NCBI GenBank assembly: GCA_024734495.1
Contig: JALMQS010000880.1
Location: forward strand, 62,001 to 126,000
DNA: 64,000 nt
Direction: 5' to 3'
From: Forficula auricularia
Lineage: Eukaryota > Arthropoda > Insecta > Dermaptera > Forficulidae
Shown: one piece after another, positions 56,089 through 64,000 of the stretch
How positions within the stretch are numbered: the first letter of the stretch is position 1
How the letters are laid out: every line of letters starts with the position of its first letter
The notes under the pieces: model-generated
What the model was told of the DNA's origin: nothing
What the model saw: only the letters and a program-made list of their open reading frames with translations
The model's database searches: none
Program-made: the position numbers and the translations under genes

Positions 56089-56170
56089 TTGAATACTTTT
56101 GATAAAATAACTGAATTAATAACTCATTATAAAAAGAGTGGGAAAAAAATGAAAACTTTTTCAAGACACG
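56089..56170 (+). CDS. Possible internal exon (weak)
   Basis: An open segment encoding NTFDKITELITHYKKSG and KMKTFSRH ends exactly at a strong splice donor (ACACG then GTAAGT at 56171). One base is left over, which fits the phase of the His-rich exon at 57018 (joined codon GCT). The upstream limit is unclear: a good acceptor after 56071 would put stops in all three frames, and a weaker AG at 56082-56083 would keep the frame open. The protein is not recognised. Confidence 0.3.
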
Positions 56171-56334
56171 GTAAGTTCTCCGTGAATTTCGCAAATGTGT
56201 CAGATTTTGTTAAAATTTCAAGTCATTTCAGAAAATCTGCCTTTTTTATGAGTAGGGGAACCTGTTGTACCTACAGGCGTCGCCACTAAGTCAAATTGGA
56301 ACTATACTCATTTTAAATTGAAAGTTTTTTTGCC

Positions 56335-56517
56335 AGAATTTTTGTATATTGAAGGAGACAATAAAAGAGTGTTTTCTGCTGGAATTCATAAATTAATTCC
56401 TGGGAATCCATTGTAATAGACTGATGAAGAGGGCAAAGCCCTTGAAACTATAGTCTCGTTATAAATAAATAAAATTTGTAATTCCAGCAGAAGACACACT
56501 CTTTTATTGTCTCCTTC
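56335..56517. mobile_element. Palindromic element with one hammerhead core
   Basis: Left tattgaaggagacaataaaa plus tctgctggaatt and right aattccagcagaag plus its continuation are inverted, as in 54832-55075. The left internal part has been replaced by taattcctgggaatcca, so only the plus-strand hammerhead remains. The upstream context (attgaaagtttttttgcc) is also shared with 54790-54815. Confidence 0.8.
56409..56466 (+). ncRNA. Hammerhead ribozyme motif
   Basis: CUGAUGA 56421-56427, extra A 56428, stem II 56429-56434 with 56438-56443 (one G-U pair, loop AAA), GAAA 56444-56447, stem III A-U and C-G around UAUA, C17 at 56455. Helix I: 56456-56457 pair with 56420-56419, then after a small internal loop 56459-56464 pair with the UUGUAA just upstream. 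Two substitutions from the 54.97-kb copy keep pairing in stem II. Confidence 0.68.
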
Positions 56518-57017
56518 AATATACTCATTTTAATAGTTGGCTTCACAGCAACCGAAATCTTTGACAAATCTACTTGTTTAATTTTTACTAAATTTTCTTA
56601 CTAACTAACAAAGCAACAAATGTGGCTCGTCTTTATTTAATTAAAAATGAATTTGATATTTCAAGTGTTTTGGTTAGTTATAAGCAAGGGGTGAACCGCG
56701 TTTGGAATTAGGTATACACGTCTGTGTACTTGTCTTCTACTTGAAAATTAAAGTGGAAGTGGAAATAGGTGTATACGATATTAGGTCGCGGTTCATCCCT
56801 CGGTTATAAGTTATAAGTAAGTAATAAGCTTTTAAGATAAGGAAATCTCGGTATGCGATCTAAGTCTCACTTGGCCAGCTTATTTTCAGCTCTCAGAACC
56901 CACAAAACTGAAATTTTGTTGATAATTTGATTTATAAAGCTAATATAAGTTTTTCCTTTAGATAGGATATTAATTTTTTGTTTATGAGCTAACATATATT
57001 TTTTCTGATTGTTTCAG

Positions 57018-57151
57018 CTGGACACGAACATCATCATCACGGGGGCGAGGAAGAAGAACATGCTTCTCTGCATTTAGAGAATGTAACCGAAGCCTTTATG
57101 AACTCTCTTCATGACATTCACAATGGACACAACCACGACCATGGTCATTAA
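57018..57151 (+). CDS. His-rich terminal exon of a host gene (unrecognised)
   Basis: A polypyrimidine tract and CAG acceptor (tttctgattgtttcag, ending 57017) precede an open frame that begins with two bases of a split codon. It encodes GHEHHHHGGEEEEHASLHLE, NVTEAFMNSLHDIHNG and HNHDHGH before a TAA at 57149-57151. Base composition is clearly richer than its surroundings. Histidine clusters suggest metal binding, but no family is recognised. The joining phase fits a donor at 56170/56171. The rest of the gene is probably upstream, interrupted by introns full of mobile DNA. The alternative is a chance low-complexity frame, but splice site, composition and a downstream AATAAA argue for a real exon. 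Confidence 0.55.
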
Positions 57152-57745
57152 TGAAGCAAAAGAAAAATGTGGAATTGTGAAACCAATTCCAAAGATTCCT
57201 CTTTATATATATTTTTATAATTGAATGTTTAATGACTCAAAAAATCCAACCCTTCTACTAATTTATATCCAACCTGAGTTTCTATTCCCAATCTAGCAGA
57301 ATATTTTTTACTTATTTTATTAGAATTAAGGCTAAAACCAAGATACGTCACTAGTATTTAAATTTAATTAATTTCATCTATTGTGAATCTACAATGTTGA
57401 CGTTATAAAACATTTTGATTTTATACAATATTTGTACTTTTTTTTAAGAAAAACAAAAATGAAAATGTATTTCAAGTTTTAAGTAAAAAACGAATTCAAT
57501 TTTAGACGAAAAAAGTGAGATTAATTCAGCAACTGGAAACAAGATTAAATTAATATGAAAATTAACCATAAATGTATATATAAGTATAGCGACTGGATTT
57601 CTGACTAGATAAAAAAATAGTGAAGCCCGTCGACCCCAGATTAGTGTTGGGCAAAAGACGTAGCCAATAACATAGAATCTTAGAGGTCTGATTTGTTTCT
57701 CCTGCTATATCGTGAATATTTTAATAAAGAACGTGCTAGGGTAAC
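57152..57745 (+). other. Probable 3' UTR with polyadenylation signal
   Basis: AT-rich sequence after the His-rich exon. The clearest AATAAA is at 57723-57728, followed about 25-30 nt later by tgttgtgttttt, a T/GT-rich stretch suited to cleavage. No repeat is recognised here, which fits a transcribed host segment. Confidence 0.35.
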
Positions 57746-58180
57746 ATTAAATTGTTGTGTTTTTTACGATAAGCCAAAATATATATTTTCAAAAATAAAA
57801 AATAAAATATTTTTCAAAATATAAGATAATTAAATGAATTTTAAATATTTTTTACCGTAAAGTTTGATAGTATTTATAAGACAAATAATTATAAAATGAA
57901 ACATGCATCTAAATTTATATAGGTAGTAATTATTATCGAATGTTGTCTCCATAACTAATATGGGCTCACTGGCTTTACTTTATAATCATAAGAAAGAGCT
58001 CTGTAATTAGTATTTGACTTAAGATATTCGTACCACACTAGAACAAACTGAGTATGAGGACTGTGAAATTTCTAAAAAATTTAAAGTGCGTTTACTTGAG
58101 TGCGGGGTCCAGTGTTTTAAGTTGATTACACCATTAGGTATTTAGTAAATATTTAGCAGTATTTGGTGGTCTCATGGTGA
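57746..58180. other. AT-rich DNA, no gene recognised
   Basis: Nothing recognisable. Confidence 0.35.
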
Positions 58181-58181
58181 A

Positions 58182-58356
58182 ACCCGTTATATCGTGTAAT
58201 TCCAAAGTATTTCAGAAATATTCCTGCAGTATTACAATGATATTATTTTAATAATAATGATGTAAAATTGCTGAAATATTCCTCAGCAATATTACATATT
58301 ATAAAATAATTTACTTTGGCTTAAATAGCTTAGAATTACACAATATGACGTGTTTT
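58182..58356. repeat. Small foldback or MITE-like element
   Basis: The ends aaacccgttatatcgtgtaa and ttacacaatatgacgtgttt are imperfect inverted copies. The interior has further inverted words (gaaatattcct...gcagtattac against gctgaaatattcctcagc), giving a folded structure of about 175 bp. It is non-coding. Confidence 0.5.
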
Positions 58357-58385
58357 ACTAAGTAATCACGACATTCTAATATATA

Positions 58386-59292
58386 GGGTGTTTTTTTTAG
58401 AGGTATAGAACTTCGAATTGAAATGAAACACAAGAAAATCGTTTTAATGTCCATCAATTTGGCTTTCTTGGAAGGATAATTTTATGCCATTAATGTTTAA
58501 ATATGATTTCGGGCATGTGGCCGCCGCGGCTGGCTCGAATAAATCCAATTCTACAGGTCCAATTTTCAACCACTTTTTCGAGCATATGGGGCCGTATGTT
58601 GGCAATAACGCCACGAATGTTGGCTTCCAAGTCCCCTAACGTTTCTGGTTTGTTGGCGTAGACGAGCGACTTCACATATCCCCAAAGAAAATAATCCAAT
58701 GGTGTCAAATCACACGATCTTGGTGGCCAATTGACAGGTCCATTCCGCGAAATTATGCGCTCATCGAATGTGACGTGCGCTGTGTGGCATGTAGCGCCGT
58801 CTTGTTGGAACCACAACTCATCCACATTCATGCCATCCAATTCGGGAACAAAATAGTCGGTTATCATGGCTCTATACCGGTCTCCATTAACGGTAACTGA
58901 CTCTCCAGCATTATTTCGGAAGAAGTATGGCCCAATGACTCCACCAGCCCATAGAGCACACCAAACAGTCAGTTTTTGTGGATGTAATGGCGTCTCAAGG
59001 GTCTCATGTGGATTCTCTTCACTCCAAATGCGGCAATTTTGCTTGTTGACGTAGCCAACATTCGTGGCGTTATTGCCAACATACGGCCCCATATGCTCGA
59101 AAAAGTGGTTGAAAATTGAACCTGTAGAATTGGATTTGTTCGAGCCAGCCGCGGCGGCCACATGCCCGAAATCATATTTAAACATTAATGGCATAAAATT
59201 GTCCTTCCAATAAAGCCAAATTGATGGACATTAAAACGATTTTCTTGTGTTTTATTTCAATTCGAAGTTCTATACCTCTAAAAAAAACACCC
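58386..59292 (-). mobile_element. Tc1/mariner derivative with 240-bp inverted ends
   Basis: 58386-58625 and 59053-59292 are inverted copies of exactly 240 bp with about five or six differences (~2 percent). The left arm is the genuine 3' end of the transposon including the C-terminal transposase codons. The right arm is a reversed duplicate that has replaced the 5' end of the element. A TA lies just outside the left end (58384-58385); on the right a TA is two bases away. It is a foldback derivative lacking the N-terminal transposase. Confidence 0.88.
58490..59194 (-). pseudogene. Mariner-type transposase fragment fused to antisense sequence
   Basis: An open frame of 234 codons. Residues 1-46 come from the reversed duplicate (antisense to the C-terminal coding region) and have no meaning as transposase. 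From residue 47 (GYVNKQNCRIWSEENPH) the protein is a DDE transposase C-terminal domain: VWCALWAGGVIGPYFF, LWFQQDGATCHTA with the second catalytic Asp (132), and PPRSCDLTPLDYFLWGY with the third (162). The spacing of 29 residues between them is shorter than the 34 or more usual in mariners, so an in-frame deletion is likely. The first catalytic Asp and the DNA-binding domain are absent. Confidence 0.85.
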
Positions 59293-60215
59293 GATACAAA
59301 ATATATACATTCATGGTATTAACGTACATATGTACATATATGTAAAACTGGTGTTCTTAAAGTAATCATATATTTTGATGGTCTAAACGTCTAAAGGGAA
59401 TTTTAAATCATAGTTGAACATGTGTAAATCTAAATTATAAATCTAAAATATAAATACTAAAAAATTTTAAATCAAATATATTCTAGACGTGTTTGTCTCC
59501 ACATTTCTTTTGGGTTGTTTTATTGACACCCTGGTTGTTTTGACAGGATAATGCTCCTTTAATTAAAATAGAGGAATTATTTCAGCAATTAACTAACTAG
59601 TGGTTCCCTAGGGCACGTTTATCTGATTTAACACCTGCCTAGCAATTAATTAATCATGACGTGAGCGAGGAAAGGAATAGAGTTATTTTCATATTGGTTA
59701 AAGAATTCCTGAATCTGTAAGAAAAAGTTGGTAATCAAACGAAGAAAGATTTATGTTTAGACTTTGCCCCCATAGGGGTTAAACTAATATCTAAGAAATT
59801 CGTTCCAATTAGACCAATCAAGGCGAATTTAGAAAATCCGTTATTTTATAAGAATTTTCACGACTTATTATAAAGAATTAAAAACCAATGAAAATTGAAA
59901 AACTATTGAATGGTCCAACAAGAAAGAATCTTTGAGATATTGCCCACTTAAGAATTAATATCATAAAAATTTGTTGATTTAGACGAAAATGTAAAGGATT
60001 ATAAGTTTTACAAATTTATTGGGATAAAATATAAATATATTTTAATATCTTGAATGTTTTTTTATTTAATTTAAAAAAGTGAGATTAATTTAGGAACACT
60101 AAATATATTCAAATTTTTTTAATTAAAGTAGTTTTAAAATTAAAAAATGAATTTCCAAATTATTTCAAACGTTATTAGTTTTATTTTCTTATTTGAAAAT
60201 ACAAATATCATAGTG
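59293..60215. other. AT-rich DNA, no gene recognised
   Basis: Nothing recognisable. Confidence 0.35.
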
Positions 60216-60220
60216 CATGG

Positions 60221-60438
60221 CTACCCAAACTACGACCCGCAGGCCAAAGCCGGCCCTTGAAACTTTTCCACCAGGCGCGCAGCTCTTACAGAATGAATTC
60301 AGAAATATTCACTATATTAATGCCATATAATGGCGTATTATTAATATAATTCCTTATAATATGTTATATCCGGCCCATGCTTAGTTTTCAATGTTCACAT
60401 GTGGCCCTATCTCTAAAAGGTTTGGGGACCCCTGGCCT
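60221..60438 (+). mobile_element. Short hAT-like non-autonomous element
   Basis: The left end (ctacccaaactacgacccgc, aggccaaagccggccc) and right end (atgtggccctatct, aggtttggggacccctgg) show the inverted CCCCAAAC-type termini and GGCCC words of hAT-like elements, with several mismatches. About 215 bp, no coding capacity. Confidence 0.5.
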
Positions 60439-63400
60439 AATGTATTAAGTAGTTAGGCGTTAGACTTCTTGGTTCTCATATGCCAGTAATTGAAAATATC
60501 AAAAGTTTTGAACACCTCAAGAAATAAAACAGATTAGAGTGAGAAGATTGTCGAGAGCCAGTTTTGCTATTTACTTATTTATTATTTATTAAACATTAAC
60601 AGCCTTAAATTATCTGGCTCCAGGGGACAAGCATACTCATAAAATATTCAAATATGAAATTTGAGAATTGAAAAATAATCAAAAAAAGGAAAGAGTATAG
60701 ATGATCGGTTATAGTGTACAGTGGAGGCTGCAGAAATTATGGTCCAATAAACAAGTGTCGCTACAAAGAAAAACAAAACATGGGTCATGAATTAATACAG
60801 AAAAAATTGTATCTCTTAATATAATATTGCAAAAACCATGTTCGCTATTAACAAGTTCACCTGCATTTCAATTCAAATGAGCATGTTCAAAATTGATTAA
60901 ATTACTTTGGCATTTAAATTTGAAAATACAAAATAAGATGAGTAAATATTAAAGAAAACATAAGAATGTTAAAAAAAAACTAGGTATACAAATAATTTAA
61001 CTTTATTGGTAGTATTTTCTGGATGCGTACCTGATAAGAATATATTTGGTTATATTTAGTTATTAGAAATTATTTGAGAAGAGAGGCATAACTTATTTAT
61101 AAAAAATTCTGATATTTTGTTGAAAATAAATTTTCAATACCTATTTCAGTTGAAAAAATTTGTGGCACAGTAACTACAACATAAAATGATCTGAGTGATG
61201 TAGGGCAAAATTTCTTAAATTACAAAATAATAAATAAGTAAAATAACAAATCTGGCGTGAGTTAAACCTCATAGCTATACCATATACTTGCCCGCTTCCT
61301 ATATTTATATGATTTTATTTCCTTATTTTACAACAAATGTATTAATCTAAAATATTGTATTATCTAAAAAATTCGAGATTTTTTCAGATCGTAACGTTTT
61401 TATTATTTTAAAAAAATGTTTTTTGAACAATGTCTCTGTGTGCGCCTGAGAATATTAATGGTTTTCTAAACGTTTTGGCAATATTTATTTGTGAAATCTT
61501 GAGTTTTATGAATTTTTAAATTTAATTTTGGATTTTCAACCTTTTTATAAAGGCCTTAAAAAATATTTTTAATAACCGTTTTTTCCACACAGGAGAGACT
61601 TTTAAACGTAATTATCTGCAAGGGTCTGAATTTTTTCAGAACAATTACAATATTCCCCCATACTATGTATGGAAAAATAATAAAATTTATATTTGTATTA
61701 AATTTTTCTTAGGGAATATACGACTTAAAATAATACTTTGCATTGAATGTATCCTGAATAGTTAGGCAACCAAATTGCCATTTTTGCTTACTATTTGATC
61801 ATATCGCGGTTGGAAATAAATAATTGGAATTGCTTGTTTAATCTACTGTATCTATTGTATGTTATTGTGCTTTTTATTTTGTAGAATTTTACTGAGTGAG
61901 AAATATTCATATTAAAAGGGTCGTTACTTTAGAGATAGAATCAGAAAAGGGTAAATAACAAAGGACGACTAAACAGAGCAAAAATTGAAATTTATAAACA
62001 TCATTCAAATTATAATAATTGTTATATCAATACAATAAAGATGTTATTCATTGTTAACCTTTTCCTCTCGTGACAAAGCTTTAGATCATATTAAATAAAT
62101 AAAAATTTAATTATAAAATATTTAAATAATTGACTGAAAAAGTTGTGATTATGGTACAAATCAATCTCAAAACTCCAAAATATATGGAATACGGTGATCA
62201 GACTAGAGACACTTTCAATATAATTGCCAATTAATAAAAAATGTAATTAAGTTCAAATATTAACTATCTCTAGTGGATACCCTGAACGAAGTTGCTCCAG
62301 GTTACAGGGATTCTTCGTGAAAGAATAATCCCCTGTAAATTTGAAATCTAAAATAAAGTTTTGTCAGTTCGAAAGCACTAAATAATATAAAATATTGGCT
62401 GGTCAATGTTTATATGTATATAATATATAAGGATGGCCTGAAACATGTAAGCAAAAGTATTTTTTTTTTTTTTACGTTAAGGATTTTCATTGGTTGGTTC
62501 CACTGTGACGTCCGTAAGTCTCAACAAACGTTTGTAGAGACTTACTAGCTAGCGCTTAATTTCTAAATAGAAGAACTGGAACGTTGGAAAAATTATCGTT
62601 CATTCATATTATTTATCACTCCTAGTTCTTGATTGAGTAAAAAAGAAGCGGAAAGCCGTTCCAGAACGTTTTCGTCGAAATTAAGTCTTTCTAGCGACTA
62701 GCATTTTTTTAAATCCCACTAATGAAGGTTGATGACGTCACATAGGGCCCACCCCATATGAATATCTTTATCGATTCGAGTAAACACTAAAAGATTCCAA
62801 GATTCAGTCTCAGCTTAGTATACTTAAATCTTTTTAATTTTTGAGACTTTATAGAATTGCTTTTTTAAACTATTTTCATTCTTCCCAATAGAAGGTAGCA
62901 AATTATTTGAAATAATTAAGCATATTATATTGAAAATTAATACAACGCCTTCAAACTTATAGTCTTACATAAATAAAAAATATTGATATTAGACAGAAGA
63001 ATCAATTTTAAACGTTTCATTTTCAAATGAGGTGGTTTACTCGAATTTGTAAAAGCATGTTTCACCCCAAAGCAAAAATATTGTAACAAAGCGGGATCTG
63101 CAGTGCAGGAAAATCTTAGTAAGAAGTAGAAAGAGAGTAATGAATATGAAATGTTACCAAATTAAAAATTTTCTTACTATAAAAATAATCTTTCTAATTC
63201 TAATAATCAGTGGTTTTCAAGAATATTTCAAATGTATGTAAAATAAATTTTGATTGTTAATACATTTATCATTAATTACTTTAATTTTATCATTTTCGGT
63301 TAGACAATTTAGTGACCATTATTTTGCCCTCGGTGCAACGGTTGCTAGATAAACATTAAAAAAAAGTTATTATAGCATCGATGAGTCGATATTATAGAAT

Positions 63401-64000
63401 ATACATGCCACTTATTTTAAGTGCACACTGGAGTCTAAGAGAAAAGTCTATTAACTAGTTATTTATTTATTTATTTTATTTTAAAAATTACATTTTTATT
63501 TGATTCATGTGGTCAAAATTTAAATTGCTTTAATCGAGAAAAAGAAAAAGTAAATAACAAATGTGAATTAATCTTAGTTTGGTTGTCGCGAAAAAATTAT
63601 TTAATATTTGTATTTCAAATAAAAAAATTAATAATTAAATTGTGATTATTTATTATAATGAAGTTTTATTTTACACATTAAATTATTATAAGGTAATTCA
63701 TTTTTCTACTCTAGGATAAAATTCTTATAAATTCTAAATCCATTAAAAAATATCATAATTAATGTAAACTCAAACCATATATAACTCATGAAATGTTTAA
63801 ATCTTCTTTAAGTCATGAATATTATTTTCAAGAAAAACATTATACAGTATATTTTACTAAAAAAAATTGTGCCTACTTCCCATTGTTAAGAGCTCGTATT
63901 AATGTTTTTTAAGTTTTTTTTTATGGATGTAAGATATCTATTGACTCCCATTCTAAAAGAAAAGGGTGATAGAACTTTTAGAATCTTAAAGGAGATTGGA
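60439..64000. other. AT-rich DNA, no gene recognised
   Basis: No coding frame, RNA gene or transposon end is supported. A 32-bp near-perfect palindrome lies at 62514-62545. About 61258-61300 resembles the end of the dispersed element at 43983. The last 500 bp are very AT-rich. Confidence 0.4.
62514..62545. repeat. 32-bp near-perfect palindrome
   Basis: gtaagtctc and gagacttac flank a fully palindromic acaaacgtttgt. Only the two bases joining these blocks break perfect symmetry. It could form a cruciform or be a dimer-binding site; no function is claimed. Confidence 0.6.

Overview
The window looks like intergenic or intronic DNA from an AT-rich, repeat-dense arthropod genome, probably an insect or related animal. 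That assignment is an inference from the transposon families: I-clade and jockey-type LINEs, mariner/Tc1 elements, hAT-like termini, tRNA-derived SINEs and many palindromic MITE-like elements. No bacterial operons, rRNA genes or CRISPR arrays are seen. Almost all recognisable content is mobile DNA. The only plausible host coding pieces are a His-rich terminal exon at 57018-57151 (with a possible preceding exon near 56.1 kb) and a weaker candidate ending at 17186.

Layout: 0-7 kb holds AT-rich DNA, LINE tails with (AAT)n, a C-rich tandem block, a solo arm of a palindromic element and a 1.1 kb non-autonomous element bounded by GAAGTCGG-type ends. 7-19.5 kb holds a 395-bp palindrome with hammerhead-ribozyme cores, MITEs, tRNA-like SINEs, jockey 3' fragments, a broken chimeric reading frame at 11.2-11.6 kb and an internally deleted mariner. 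20-33.7 kb is dominated by a composite repeat family built from ~208-bp and ~119-bp units, the latter in both orientations. 34-38.7 kb carries two 5'-truncated jockey-type LINEs and a 536-bp palindrome. 40-45.5 kb has minisatellites, a full SINE and two more ribozyme-bearing palindromes. 45.6-51.6 kb is the main coding object: a nearly complete I-clade LINE on the minus strand (gag-like zinc-knuckle protein, then endonuclease/RT/RNase H split by one frameshift). 52-60.5 kb has a SINE palindrome, hAT-like elements, two further ribozyme-bearing palindromes, the His-rich exon and a mariner whose 5' end has been replaced by an inverted copy of its own 3' end. 60.5-64 kb is featureless AT-rich DNA.

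The most interesting signal is a set of palindromic elements, at about 7.2, 42.1, 42.7, 54.9 and 56.4 kb with relics at 17.4, 30.7 and 37.0 kb, that carry hammerhead-ribozyme cores (CUGANGA, stem II, GAAA, a 2-bp stem III, and a UC or UU cleavage position) whose outer helix I is formed by, or merges into, the palindrome arms. This resembles the minimal hammerheads known from Penelope-like elements and animal retrozymes, but the palindromic layout and an extra nucleotide next to stem II in every copy are unusual. The repeat organisation is seen directly; ribozyme activity and the relation to Penelope-like elements are inference.
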